Assembly (NCBI RefSeq): GCF_003335105.1 | Contig: NZ_QFWQ01000004.1 | Span: forward strand, 1-64,000 | From: Rhodanobacter denitrificans | Lineage (GTDB): Bacteria; Pseudomonadota; Gammaproteobacteria; Xanthomonadales; Rhodanobacteraceae | Length of the DNA: 64,000 nucleotides | Reading direction: 5' to 3' | In this document: piece after piece, positions 1 through 13,002 of the stretch | Layout: each line of letters begins with the position of its first letter | Numbering within the stretch: the stretch's first letter is position 1 | Notes under the pieces: model-generated | What the model saw: the letters and a program-made list of their open reading frames with translations, nothing else | Told to the model about the DNA's origin: nothing | Database searches by the model: none | Translations under genes and position numbers: made by a program

Positions 1-31
1 GACGGGGAAGTCTCCTACGGAATTGTTAGGC
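1..31 (-). other. partial integron attC site (cut by window edge)
   Basis: On the minus strand the sequence GCCTAACAATTC begins at position 31. It matches the R'' core (RYYYAAC) and following bases of a typical attC recombination site. It directly follows the first small cassette ORF, whose TAA stop lies inside the core. The rest of the site lies outside the window. Assignment rests on match to the known attC consensus and on the complete site at 404-460. Confidence 0.6.
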
Positions 32-358
32 GCGCGGCCCGTCTAGTGCAACGAACGCCGGCGAGGCCTGAAGAGCAGCATAGATTGCTTCGGGCATGGG
101 TTGATCTTCCGAATAGATCAAGACGCCCTCGCCCATGCCCTCGAATTCTTGGCTGAGCATCAGGTCGCCGCAATTGGTCACGAGCCGACTGATTGTTTGG
201 GCCGGAGCGACAGAAGCCAGCACTGGCTCTTCCGCCCGGACAACAATGCCCACGCCGGCCAGCGCCGCCAACAACGCCGACTTGTCGAAGCCCGCGATCT
301 CGTTGATTGCGATGGCGCCCGAGTGCGAAACGATTTGGTAGTGGCACGGAAGACTCAA
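26..358 (-). CDS. hypothetical integron-cassette protein (110 aa)
   Basis: A 110-residue protein of unknown function carried as a gene cassette. A TTG start at 358 is supported by AGGAG seven bases upstream (366-370); no better ATG fits. The stop TAA lies inside the next attC core, as is usual in cassettes. I recognise no family. The protein is acidic, with a hydrophobic stretch near residues 28-45 (LLAALAGVGIVV) but no clear signal peptide or full membrane segment. Whether it is expressed depends on a promoter further upstream in the array, because cassettes normally lack their own. Confidence 0.55.
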   Translation of the reverse strand: MSLPCHYQIVSHSGAIAINEIAGFDKSALLAALAGVGIVVRAEEPVLASVAPAQTISRLVTNCGDLMLSQEFEGMGEGVLIYSEDQPMPEAIYAALQASPAFVALDGPRA

Positions 359-403
359 AAGTTCGCTCCTATAGCTCGCGAGAACCGAATGGCTGCACCC
401 GCC

Positions 404-460
404 GCCTAACGCTGGAGTTAAGCGGCGGCGTAGCCGTCCGCCTTGAACGACTGGTTAGGT
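404..460 (-). other. integron attC recombination site (about 57 bp)
   Basis: Read on the minus strand, the site starts with ACCTAAC (460-454) and ends with GTTAGGC (410-404). Inside are the usual imperfect inverted L boxes (GTTCAAGGCGG and CCGCCGCTTAACTC), which can fold into the extruded hairpin used by integron integrases. Length and sequence closely resemble the attC of aadA-type cassettes. It lies between the two minus-strand cassette genes, in canonical orientation (gene then attC), so the array runs right to left. Confidence 0.85.
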
Positions 461-465
461 GCAGC

Positions 466-906
466 CTACATTGCCTCGGGCTCGTTGAGCACCCACGGCA
501 CTGCAGTTGCATGGAACGCAACCTCAACCAGGGGAAGACCTTGGAGGCTTGCGAGAGGTGGCGCGCTCTTGCTCGCAAGCCAAGCCTCGAAATTTTCGGA
601 CATTGCTACTGCAGCAAAATCGCCGGTCTTTTCTAGCGTACCCACAAAGTGAAACCAGCCGCCATAGTCGTGACGCCCTGGACTGAGACGCGCGTTGTGG
701 TACGCCTCACCGTCTTTGTGAAAGTCGATGCCTAGCGACTCAAGGAATGAAAGGAAAGCCGGCGGGTATATAGAATCGCGTGCGATGGTGAAATTGCGGC
801 AACCTTCGCAGCTACAGCTGGCTGAACCGCCATGCTCGGCGCGCGCGTACGCGGCTGCCGTGGCTTCGCGATCGACTGTAAATTCCCACTTTCCGAAGGT
901 AGTCAC
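466..906 (-). CDS. hypothetical integron-cassette protein with CxCxxC motif (146 aa)
   Basis: A 146-residue protein starting at GTG 906, directly after an attC-type core (GTTAGGT at 919-913), and stopping with TAG six bases before the next attC. Both boundaries mark it as a mobile gene cassette. Residues 31-36 form a CxCxxC cluster (C31, C33, C36) that could bind a metal. The protein is rich in aromatic residues, with GWFHF near residue 85. No signal peptide or membrane segment is visible. I do not recognise the function; proteins of this look recur in cassette arrays without assigned roles. Confidence 0.65.
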   Translation of the reverse strand: MTTFGKWEFTVDREATAAAYARAEHGGSASCSCEGCRNFTIARDSIYPPAFLSFLESLGIDFHKDGEAYHNARLSPGRHDYGGWFHFVGTLEKTGDFAAVAMSENFEAWLASKSAPPLASLQGLPLVEVAFHATAVPWVLNEPEAM

Positions 907-912
907 CGCGGC

Positions 913-921
913 ACCTAACGC
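913..921 (-). other. solitary attC/attI core site at the array boundary
   Basis: The minus strand reads GCGTTAGGT, the cleavage-side core (GTTRRRY) of an integron site, immediately before the GTG-start cassette gene. No partner R'' core (plus-strand GTTAGG) is found in the next 100 bases. This is therefore a lone half site, either an attI remnant or a secondary integration point, rather than a full attC. From here to 1070 I see no gene. Two short copies of CCTAATCCSGC (about 1029-1052) are the only other pattern. Confidence 0.5.
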
Positions 922-1070
922 TGGGTAGATTTCAAAACGCAGTCTAATCCCGCAGCCTATCCCGTGCCATCGAGACAGACATCGTTGCGCCGAGCCTGAG
1001 AAATCAACCTATTAGCTTCTTGTTGCCGCCTAATCCGGCCGCCTAATCCCGCAGTGTCGAACCGGGTGGA

Positions 1071-2762
1071 TCAGTGCGTGGGATGCCCACGCTCCTGCAT
1101 CAGCCGCGTCAGCTCCGCCGCCAGGTCCGCCCGCTTCGCCGTGGCATCCAGCAGATAGACCTGCACATCGTGCGCGGGGACGCTGGCGTGCAGGCTGCCG
1201 CCTTTGGCCACGTCGATCGCGGCGCCGCCGAGCGCCGGTGTCCAGCGGCCGGGCTGCAGATACTCGCCGATGTCGAATGACGCGACGGCATCGCCCTTGT
1301 TGAGCAGCACCAGGGCGATTTGGTGCGTGTCGCCTTTCTGGTACACGCGGTAGAACGCGGCCTGGTTGCCGGCGAAGCGCAGCGGCAGCATCAGGCCGCG
1401 CTGCAGCGCCGGCGTCTTTTCGCGCAGCAACGCGATGCGTTTCAGCTGGCGATAGATCGGGCTTTTCGATGCCGCGTCTATGCGCTGTTGACCGTAGTAG
1501 TTGCGGTTGCCCTGGTGTTCCGCCTTGCCGCGTTCGAAGCCGGTTTCGGAGCCGTAGTAGATGGCGGGGATGCCGCGGGCGGTGAACAGGAAGTTGTTGG
1601 CGTCGATGAAGCCGGCGTCGGTGGCGTTCAGACGGGCCATGTCGTGGTTGTCGTAGAACGTGACCAGCTCGTACGGGTTCTGGTACGGGCCGTTGGTGAG
1701 GTAGAGGCGGTCGAGCAGGTGGGCGTAGTCGCTGTCCGGGTGCTCGAACACGTCGCCGAGGCGGCCGCGCAGCGGGAAGTCGAGCACGCTGATGGCGCCG
1801 TTCTCGGGCCAGGTGTACTGGCCGATGTTGTCCGGGCTGTAGTCGAACGCCTCGCCGAACATGAAGAAGCCGGGGTGCTTTGCGCGGATGCGCGCGCTGA
1901 ACTGTTTCCAGAACGCGGTGGACATGTGGCTGATGGTGTCGATGCGGAAGGCATCGGCGCCCTCGCCGATCCACTGCTCGTAGGCGCCCACGAAGTAGTC
2001 GAGCACGGCCGGGCTTTGGTCGTCGTTGTTGGACAGCTGCACCAGGTCGTCGTAGGCGTGGTAGAAGCGGTGCAGCGGGTTGCGTGCGGGATCGAGCTGG
2101 TATGGCGGCAGGTTCTGCTCATCGGCGATCAGCCTGCCGTCCTTGTCGAAGATCTGGCCGTACTGCGGCTGCCGCACCGGCATGCTGAAGGCGGGCGAGC
2201 CGTGGTTGACCACGATGTCCTGCACCACCTTCAACCCGGCCGCATGCATCTTCGCGGTGAACTGGCGGAAGTCGAGGCCTTTGCTGGGCAGGTGTTCGTC
2301 GAGCTTGTAGAAGTTGACGCCCCAGTAGCCGTGGTAGCCGGTCTTGCCGCGGTCGGTGAACTTCGAACCCCAGCTCACCGGGTCCCCGCCGGTGAACGCC
2401 TCGTCGGGGTTGTCCACGATCGGGGTGATCCATACCGCGCCGAAGCCCATGCCGCGGATGTAGCCGGCGTTGTCGAGGACGCCCTTGAAGTCGCCGCCGA
2501 GGTAGCCGATGTTCGCGCTCTCGCCCTTGGGCGCGCCGGGCACCGGGATGTCGAAGGTGCGGTGCGGGCCGCCCTGGTCGCGGTGGTCGTTGCTGGGATC
2601 GCCGTTGACGAAGCGGTCGGTCATCACGAAGTAGATCGCGTTCGACGCCATCGGCGCATCGGTGCCGACGAATTCCGGCACCGATGCGGCCGGCGCGGCG
2701 GCATGGGCGAGGCCGCAGGCGAGCGCGGCGACGAGGGCGGTGAGCAGGCGTGACTTGGGCAT
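1071..2762 (-). CDS. secreted GH13 alpha-amylase
   Basis: Hydrolyses internal alpha-1,4 bonds of starch or maltodextrin, probably in the periplasm or outside. A signal peptide covers residues 1-21 (cleavage after AHA). The GH13 barrel follows, with the region I motif DIVVNH (182-187), the nucleophile D275 in AFRIDTISH, the acid/base E304 in MFGEAF and D374 in DNHD. Length of 563 aa suits a single-domain amylase with a C-terminal beta domain. It is last in a minus-strand run behind the MFS transporter (42-bp gap) and six-hairpin glycosidase, so a role in the same glucan pathway is likely. Exact specificity (amylase or cyclomaltodextrinase) cannot be told. Confidence 0.9.
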   Translation of the reverse strand: MPKSRLLTALVAALACGLAHAAAPAASVPEFVGTDAPMASNAIYFVMTDRFVNGDPSNDHRDQGGPHRTFDIPVPGAPKGESANIGYLGGDFKGVLDNAGYIRGMGFGAVWITPIVDNPDEAFTGGDPVSWGSKFTDRGKTGYHGYWGVNFYKLDEHLPSKGLDFRQFTAKMHAAGLKVVQDIVVNHGSPAFSMPVRQPQYGQIFDKDGRLIADEQNLPPYQLDPARNPLHRFYHAYDDLVQLSNNDDQSPAVLDYFVGAYEQWIGEGADAFRIDTISHMSTAFWKQFSARIRAKHPGFFMFGEAFDYSPDNIGQYTWPENGAISVLDFPLRGRLGDVFEHPDSDYAHLLDRLYLTNGPYQNPYELVTFYDNHDMARLNATDAGFIDANNFLFTARGIPAIYYGSETGFERGKAEHQGNRNYYGQQRIDAASKSPIYRQLKRIALLREKTPALQRGLMLPLRFAGNQAAFYRVYQKGDTHQIALVLLNKGDAVASFDIGEYLQPGRWTPALGGAAIDVAKGGSLHASVPAHDVQVYLLDATAKRADLAAELTRLMQERGHPTH

Positions 2763-2804
2763 GGTTCGGGATCCGCGATGCAGGATGGGTGGCGGGCGGC
2801 GCGG

Positions 2805-4277
2805 TTACGCGGCGTTTTCGGGCAGCGGCACGCGCAGCGTGCACAGGCCGGCGACGAGCAGGCTCACGCCGCCCAGGCCCAGCGCCCAGATCGGCTGGTT
2901 GTGGAAGAACAGCTTCAGAAGCACGCCCAGCACACTGGCGGCCAGCAGCTGCGGGATCACGATGAAGAAATTGAAGATGCCCATGTAGATGCCCATCTTC
3001 GCCGCAGGCAGGTTGTCCGACAGCATCGCGTAGGGCAGCGAGAGGATCGAGGCCCAGGCGAAGCCCACGCCCACCATCGAGGCGACCAGCCAATGCGGGT
3101 CGCGGATGACGAGGAATGACAGCAGACCCAGCCCACCCAGCCACAGGTTGACCAGGTGGCTCATGCGCAGCCCGCAGGCGCGCACCAGCAGCGGGATCAG
3201 GATAGCGGCCAGCACGCCCACGCCGTTGTAGGTGCCCATCAGCACGCCGGCCCAGTTGGCGCCTTCGTTGTAGGCGACCGAGGTGGTGTCGCTGGAACCA
3301 TAGAACGTCTGCGACACCGCCGAGGTGGTGTTGATCCACATCGCGAACATCGCGAACCAGGAGAAGAACTGCACCCAGTTGAGCCGGCGCATCGGCAGCG
3401 GCATGCCGTGCAGGTCGCCCATGATGTGGCGCAGCGGGCCGTCGCTGCGGGTGCCGCTGAGCCACACGAACAGCGCGCCGAAGCCGGCCAGGCCGCCGGC
3501 CAGCAGATACAGCTCCTGCTCCAGCGCGAAACGCCGGATCAGGCCCAGCAGCACGAGCCCCAGCACCAGCAGCAACGCGCCGATCTTCCACGCGCCGGCC
3601 ACGCTGCCGGGCGCCTCCTCGATACGGTTGTCGGAGAACGACTCCAGCTGCTCCGGCGGGTACTCGCGGGTGCCGAGGATGGTCCACAGCATCGCGCCCA
3701 GCAGCACGAACGCGCCGGCGTAGAAGGCGTACTTCACCGAGTGCGGCACTTCGCCGGCCGGTGCCGTGTTGGCCACGCCGAAGTGGGTGAGCACGTAGGG
3801 CAGGAACGAGGCGACCACCGCGCCCACGCCGATGAAAACACTCTGCATCGCGTAGCCCAGCGGGCGCTGCTTCGGCGGCAGCTGGTCGCCGACGAAGGCG
3901 CGGAACGGCTCCATCGACACGTTGAACGAGGCATCCATGATCCACAGCAGCCCCGCGGCGATCCACAGCGTGGGCGAGTTCGGCATCGCCAGCAGCGCGA
4001 GCGTCGCCAGCACCGCGCCGGCGAAGAAGTACGGCCGGCGCCGGCCGAAGCGGTTCCAGGTGCGGTCGGAGAAATAGCCGATGAGCGGCTGCACGATCAG
4101 CCCGGTGAACGGCGCGGCGATCCACAGCACTGGTATCTGGTCCACGTTCGCGCCCAGCGTCTGGAAGATGCGGCTGACGTTGGCGTTCTGCAGCGCGAAT
4201 CCGAACTGGATGCCGAGGAAGCCGAAGCACATGTGCCAGATCTGCCAGAACGACAGCTCGGGTTTGGCCTTGCTCAT
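2805..4277 (-). CDS. MFS sugar transporter, SLC45/maltose-sucrose type
   Basis: Inner-membrane carrier of about 490 aa with some 12 hydrophobic segments, resembling proton-linked sucrose/maltose transporters of the SLC45-like MFS group. The N-terminal segment FGFLGIQFGFALQNANVSRIF and the FSDRTWNRFGRRRPYF loop between TM2 and TM3 are typical. The start ATG at 4277 overlaps the upstream glycosidase stop (ATGA). Longer versions of the frame run back into that gene and are not needed. Context (amylases, glucosidases, TonB receptor) suggests uptake of maltose or maltodextrin from periplasm to cytoplasm. The substrate is inferred. Confidence 0.88.
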   Translation of the reverse strand: MSKAKPELSFWQIWHMCFGFLGIQFGFALQNANVSRIFQTLGANVDQIPVLWIAAPFTGLIVQPLIGYFSDRTWNRFGRRRPYFFAGAVLATLALLAMPNSPTLWIAAGLLWIMDASFNVSMEPFRAFVGDQLPPKQRPLGYAMQSVFIGVGAVVASFLPYVLTHFGVANTAPAGEVPHSVKYAFYAGAFVLLGAMLWTILGTREYPPEQLESFSDNRIEEAPGSVAGAWKIGALLLVLGLVLLGLIRRFALEQELYLLAGGLAGFGALFVWLSGTRSDGPLRHIMGDLHGMPLPMRRLNWVQFFSWFAMFAMWINTTSAVSQTFYGSSDTTSVAYNEGANWAGVLMGTYNGVGVLAAILIPLLVRACGLRMSHLVNLWLGGLGLLSFLVIRDPHWLVASMVGVGFAWASILSLPYAMLSDNLPAAKMGIYMGIFNFFIVIPQLLAASVLGVLLKLFFHNQPIWALGLGGVSLLVAGLCTLRVPLPENAA

Positions 4278-6472
4278 GGTGCGCTGTCCCCGGTGGTGCC
4301 GGCGCCCAGCGGCGCGATGACGAGGCCGCCCACGTCGGCGGCGTTGAGCGGGCCGTTGCTGCCGCCGACGCCCCCGGTGTAGTGGGCGAAGTGGCCGAGA
4401 TAGCTCATGTTGAAACCGTCCTCCAGCGCGAAGCGGCAATGGGCGCCGGCGCGGGCGGCGAACTCGCCCCAGGTCGAGCGCTGCTGGCGCACGCTGTGCG
4501 GCATCACGATCGGCAGGCGCTGTTCGGCGCCGCCGTCACAGGCGACGGCCAGCATCTTCACCGCAGCGGTGATGCCGGTGTTGATCGGGCCGTGCTCGTT
4601 CGCGTAGTCCAGCGACACCCGGTAGCGGCCGTCGGCCGGGGCCGTCCAGGTGCGCGGCCAGGCGCCGGTGACCGGGGCGAACTCGCCGCCGCAGGTCGCG
4701 GGGCTGTGCAGCGATTCGAGGCCGTCTGCCGACATGCGCGTGGCGCTGACGCAGGCGAGCGTGCCCTGCCTCGGCAGCGTGCCGCTGCCGTCGATCGCCT
4801 GCGCGCGCCGGCCGTTGACATACAGCTGCACCTTGCCGTCCGCCCGCACCTTCCAGTGGTCGCCGTCGGCGGCGAGCACGGGTGCGGGCGGCGCCTCGGC
4901 GGCGAACAGCGGCGCGTCGGTGCGCAGCGGAACGTCCTTCACCGTGATCGCCTTCAGCGTCACCGTGGTTGCCGTGCCCCGGGTCGTCACGCGGTCGGCG
5001 ACCAGCAGGTTGCCCTGGCGCTGCTTCGGCAGCTCCAGCGTGATGGAGCGGTCGGGCAGGGTGAGCGAGATGGCGGTGCGGTCGCCGAACAGCATCGGCA
5101 GCAGCGACGTCGGCAGCTTCGGCTGCACGGTGCCGTTCTCGTTCAGGCCGAACACGCCTTCGGTGACCACGGCGAAGTACGCGGCGACCGACCACAGCTG
5201 GCGCGGCGAATTCACCACCGGTCCGCTGAGCCTGCCCTCGTCCACGTGCTGGCCCTGGGTGAGCAGCTCGTAGTTTTCCATGTTGGAGCCGTACAGCGCG
5301 GCGCCGCGCATCACCGACGTGATCTCGTGGGCGATGCGCGCGGGCTGCTCCACCTCGCGCGCGGCACGCAGCGCGTAGGCGCTGACGAACGGCCAGATCG
5401 CGCGGTTGTGGTAGATCGGCTGGTCCTTGCGCTCGGGCCACATCACCGGGCTGCCGGCGGGCCAGGTCGGATAGTTCGCCAGCGCCTCGGCGGCGCGCGC
5501 GCCATCCGCCACGCCGCCGGTGATCGCCAGCGCGATGCCGAGCAGGTCGTAGCTGTCGTTGGGCGTGCCGTCGCCGCCGAGGAAGCTCATGTACATGCCG
5601 CGGTCGGCGCGCCAGAAGCGGGCGTTGATCGCGGCCTTGAGCGCTGCCGCCTTCGAGCGGTAGTCCGCCGCGGCCTTGCCGTCGCCATGTTGCCCGGCCA
5701 GCTGCGCGGCCATCGCCAGCGCCTGGTAGTGCAGCACGTTGGTGGACAGGGCGAACGACTGGCCGATGAAGGTGACCTCGTCGAAGGTCCAGGCCGGGTA
5801 GCTCTGCTCGCGCCAGTCCATGAACGATGTTTCGCCGCGGTACAGCCCGAACGCCGGATCGAAGGCGTACTGGCGGTCCTGCGCCAGCGTGTCGCGCAGC
5901 GCGGCGTAGACGTCGGCGGCGAACGCCCGGTCGTCCAGCAGGTGCCGCGCGCCGAGGAACCACACCACGCGGTCGGTGCTGATCGGCCAGCTGCCGCCCG
6001 AGCCGGTGTCCTGCATCACATAGCTGCCCTGCGGCGCGGAGGGCACGCGCACGCCGGAGAGCTTGAAGGCCAGGCCGTTGCGCGCGCGCGCGGCGTCGAA
6101 GCGCCACAGCCCGAGGTCGATCGCGTACGAGAGGTCGCGCGTCCACACGTACGGCCACTTGAGGCCGGTCACGAAGCAATGGCAGGGAATCGGCTGGCCG
6201 TGGTCGAAGGCGCCGTCGCGGATCGCGTCGACCGAATCCTGCGCGAGGTCGTCCTGCGCCATCGCGAACAGGCCGTCGAACAGCAGGCTGGCGGTTTCCG
6301 TGCGCAGCGGCTGCGCCGCGACCTCGCGCTGGCCGTAGGGCCAGGCCAGCGTGTAGCGCTGCTGCGCATCGTGGCTGATGGCGACATGCACGCCGTGCCA
6401 GTCCAGTCCGTCGTGCCAGGCCGGCGCCGCCGTGGCGGAGGCCAGCATGGCGGCCGCGACGATGCTCAACAT
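4274..6472 (-). CDS. secreted six-hairpin glycoside hydrolase (debranching/GH63-like)
   Basis: About 732 aa. A short signal peptide opens the protein (MLSIVAAAMLASATAAP), which is why I prefer the ATG at 6472 over the one at 6496; neither has a strong ribosome site. The body looks like an (alpha/alpha)6 six-hairpin glycosidase of the amylo-alpha-1,6-glucosidase/MGH1 kind. Conserved stretches include WPYVWTRDLSYAIDLGL, WREQSYPAW and NRAIWPFVSAYALRAA. A C-terminal beta region probably binds carbohydrate. It heads a unit with the MFS transporter (4-base overlap) and an amylase, and an operator-like palindrome lies 163 bp upstream. A role in trimming alpha-glucans is inferred; catalytic residues were not assigned. 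Confidence 0.75.
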   Translation of the reverse strand: MLSIVAAAMLASATAAPAWHDGLDWHGVHVAISHDAQQRYTLAWPYGQREVAAQPLRTETASLLFDGLFAMAQDDLAQDSVDAIRDGAFDHGQPIPCHCFVTGLKWPYVWTRDLSYAIDLGLWRFDAARARNGLAFKLSGVRVPSAPQGSYVMQDTGSGGSWPISTDRVVWFLGARHLLDDRAFAADVYAALRDTLAQDRQYAFDPAFGLYRGETSFMDWREQSYPAWTFDEVTFIGQSFALSTNVLHYQALAMAAQLAGQHGDGKAAADYRSKAAALKAAINARFWRADRGMYMSFLGGDGTPNDSYDLLGIALAITGGVADGARAAEALANYPTWPAGSPVMWPERKDQPIYHNRAIWPFVSAYALRAAREVEQPARIAHEITSVMRGAALYGSNMENYELLTQGQHVDEGRLSGPVVNSPRQLWSVAAYFAVVTEGVFGLNENGTVQPKLPTSLLPMLFGDRTAISLTLPDRSITLELPKQRQGNLLVADRVTTRGTATTVTLKAITVKDVPLRTDAPLFAAEAPPAPVLAADGDHWKVRADGKVQLYVNGRRAQAIDGSGTLPRQGTLACVSATRMSADGLESLHSPATCGGEFAPVTGAWPRTWTAPADGRYRVSLDYANEHGPINTGITAAVKMLAVACDGGAEQRLPIVMPHSVRQQRSTWGEFAARAGAHCRFALEDGFNMSYLGHFAHYTGGVGGSNGPLNAADVGGLVIAPLGAGTTGDSAP

Positions 6473-6634
6473 GCGCGTGCCGCCTGCGGCCCGCATTGGA
6501 TGATGTGCCCGGTCGGCATGCCCCCTCCTGCAACTGATGTGGTGTCACGCCTGCATGTTGCCGACGGATGCAACAGGCCGGTGCGTGCTGGTGATCGCAG
6601 CATGGTAGATAGCGTCGCACCGCAGCAACCAGCC

Positions 6635-6652
6635 CATGCATACGTATTCATG
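6635..6652. promoter_or_regulatory. putative operator, TACGTA-centred palindrome (copy 1)
   Basis: An 18-bp near-perfect dyad, CATGCATACGTATTCATG, mismatched at only one symmetric pair. It lies upstream of the six-hairpin glycosidase-MFS-amylase unit. The same core recurs at 19326-19341 and 19495-19510, next to the TonB receptor and the alpha-glucosidase. Shape and size fit a LacI-family operator; the regulator is not in this window. Confidence 0.65.
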
Positions 6653-6697
6653 GGGGAATGGGGCGGGGCGCCGGCCCGACGCCACCAGCGCCGTTCC

Positions 6698-6762
6698 GTA
6701 GGGCGGACATTGTCCGCCGGCTTTTGGCCGAGGCCTGGAGCGGCGGGCGGTGCCCGCCCTAC
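6698..6762. repeat. REP-like inverted repeat pair, type A
   Basis: Two GC-rich hairpin units face each other: one starts GTAGGGCGGACATTGTCCGCC (6698-6718) and the other ends GGGCGGTGCCCGCCCTAC (to 6762). The same arrangement recurs at 22300-22365. The repeats sit in the gap between the GH39 gene and the next unit (6473-6792), which otherwise holds only the operator. Such repeats may act as transcript 3' ends. Confidence 0.7.
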
Positions 6763-6792
6763 CGAGCTGCCAGGGGCGGTGCGCAAGGCGGT

Positions 6793-8346
6793 TCAGCGCA
6801 ACTCGACCACCACTAGTCCCTGCACCGGCACGTCGATCGCGAACTTGCCGTCGTGCACGTCAATCGACTCCGCCGCGGCCAGTTGGCCGGCTTCGCGCAG
6901 CTGGATAATCTGCGCGCGGCTGGGGGAATCTGGGCGGCCCATGCGGTCGAACGCGGCGACGGCGTTGCCGTGGGTTTCGTCCACGCGCCAGACGGTGGCG
7001 CGGGCGGCGACGGGCAGGTTCTTCACCGCGATCTCGAAGCGCTTCGGCGCGCCGGCCGGCTTGCCCGGCGTGTAGCTGGCGGTGTCGCCGACCGGCGGTG
7101 CGTAGTTCCACAGCGCGATGATGACGGTGCCGTCGTCGCGGCGGGTGACCAGGGCGGAATCCGACTTCGTCGCCAGCTGCCGGTCGCCCAGCTTGTGCAG
7201 GATCGCGAACGCGTTGAACGCGGGCTTGGCGATGCGGTTGGCGGCGATCAGGCCGAAGCCGCCGTAGAACGGGTTGCGCACCACACCCTGTTCCTCGAAC
7301 ACGTCGGAGAACGACCAGTAGCTCATCGCCTCGACCTTGCCGGCGCACTCGCGGATGGTGTTGGCCAGCCACGGGCCCATGAACACGGTGTCGGTGACGT
7401 TGGGCAGGTTGGCGTAGCTGGCGTTGTACTCGCTGAAGATCAGCGGCAGGTGCGGGTACGGCGAGGCGGCGATCTCCTTGTGCACCTTGTCGACCGAGCG
7501 GCAGACCATGTCCGCGCGCGGGATCTTCTCGCTGGTGTGGAACACGTTGTCGGCGGTGTCGTCGCCGTAGACGTGCGTGCTGACGAAGTCGACCGGCACG
7601 TTGTTCTTGTGCACGTGCGCGAGGAAGTCGGTGGCCCACGCGGCCTGCGCCGTGGCCGGGCCGCCCACGCGGATGCGCGGGTTGACCGCCTTGAGCGCGC
7701 GCACGGTGTGGTCGTACAGGGTGAAGTAGGTGGCCTGGGCGGGCCTGCCGGCCCAGAAGCCGATGTTCGGCTCGTTCCACACCTCGAAGTACCAGCTGGC
7801 CACTTCATCGATGCCGTAGCGCTCGACCAGGTGCTTCGCCAGCGCGCCGATCATGGCATCCCACTCGGCATAGTCCTTTGGCGGCGCGACGTTCGGGTGG
7901 TACCAGAATTCCTGCAGCGCGGCCGGGTTGGAGGTGAATTCCGGCGGCATGAAGCCGAGTTCCACGAACGGCTTGAAGCCGTGTTCGATCAGGCCGTCGT
8001 AGATCTGGTCGATGTAGGAGAAGTTGTAGGAGATCTTCCCTTGCGCGTCGCGCTGTACCAGGCCCACGTCGTGGTCGAGGATGCCGTGGAAGCGGATGTA
8101 GCCCACGCCGGTGGCCCGGTGCACGGCGTCCAGGTCCTTGCGGTAGTCGTCGCGCAGGGCCAGCGAGGCACGGCCGGAGCCGAGCATCTGTTCCCAGAAA
8201 TGCGGGAAGGGCGTGCCTTTCGCGCTGGCGTCGACCTGCAGCCGGGTGGCGGTCGCCGCGGGCGGAGCGGCGGCCGCCGTGCCGGCGAGCAGCAGGGCGG
8301 CGCAGACGCCCAGAGCGAGGTTTCGTAACTGTGCGGAGAGAGACAT
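6793..8346 (-). CDS. secreted GH39 glycosidase (beta-xylosidase type)
   Basis: A 517-aa protein with a signal peptide (residues 1-27, cleavage near AAAA) and a GH39 barrel. The acid/base E192 is in FEVWNEPN and the nucleophile E306 in IFSEYNAS, both standard for clan A beta-xylosidases. It would release xylose or a related sugar from oligosaccharides in the periplasm. It is the odd member of an alpha-glucan cluster: its own perfect LacI-type palindrome (8412-8429) lies 65 bp upstream, and REP repeats follow it. It is therefore probably controlled separately, by another sugar. True substrate not determinable. Confidence 0.88.
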   Translation of the reverse strand: MSLSAQLRNLALGVCAALLLAGTAAAAPPAATATRLQVDASAKGTPFPHFWEQMLGSGRASLALRDDYRKDLDAVHRATGVGYIRFHGILDHDVGLVQRDAQGKISYNFSYIDQIYDGLIEHGFKPFVELGFMPPEFTSNPAALQEFWYHPNVAPPKDYAEWDAMIGALAKHLVERYGIDEVASWYFEVWNEPNIGFWAGRPAQATYFTLYDHTVRALKAVNPRIRVGGPATAQAAWATDFLAHVHKNNVPVDFVSTHVYGDDTADNVFHTSEKIPRADMVCRSVDKVHKEIAASPYPHLPLIFSEYNASYANLPNVTDTVFMGPWLANTIRECAGKVEAMSYWSFSDVFEEQGVVRNPFYGGFGLIAANRIAKPAFNAFAILHKLGDRQLATKSDSALVTRRDDGTVIIALWNYAPPVGDTASYTPGKPAGAPKRFEIAVKNLPVAARATVWRVDETHGNAVAAFDRMGRPDSPSRAQIIQLREAGQLAAAESIDVHDGKFAIDVPVQGLVVVELR

Positions 8347-8411
8347 GGCGGGGTCCTGTTCGACGCATGGGGTGGCGCGGAAGCGGGCCGGGCAAGGCCG
8401 GCGATGGCCAG

Positions 8412-8429
8412 GATGTAAACGTTTACATC
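8412..8429. promoter_or_regulatory. perfect 18-bp palindrome, LacI-type operator
   Basis: GATGTAAACGTTTACATC is a perfect dyad with a central CG, the classic form of a LacI/GalR-family operator. It lies 65 bp upstream of the GH39 start and differs from the TACGTA motif of the glucan genes, so a second regulator is implied. Position near the promoter suggests repression. Confidence 0.75.
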
Positions 8430-8548
8430 GAGGCGCAGTTTCCTACACGCCGGAGGCCGAGTCCAGCGGTTTGCCGGTAGTGTCCGCAGGTTCCGGAGCG
8501 AAGTGCGGCGACGGGGCGCGCTCGCCCCGCCGCCGCCGCGAAGCGGGC

Positions 8549-13001
<4,453 letters not shown>

Positions 13002-13002
<1 letters not shown>

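Noticed and set aside
1320-2753. Long plus-strand frame (477 codons) across the amylase gene
   Set aside because: Antisense shadow: Val/Ala/Arg-rich, no family features, no ribosome site; the minus-strand amylase has all catalytic motifs.
4382-7075. Very long plus-strand frame (897 codons)
   Set aside because: Runs antisense to the six-hairpin gene and part of GH39 and is made of Arg/Gly/Ala repeats; an artefact of high GC.
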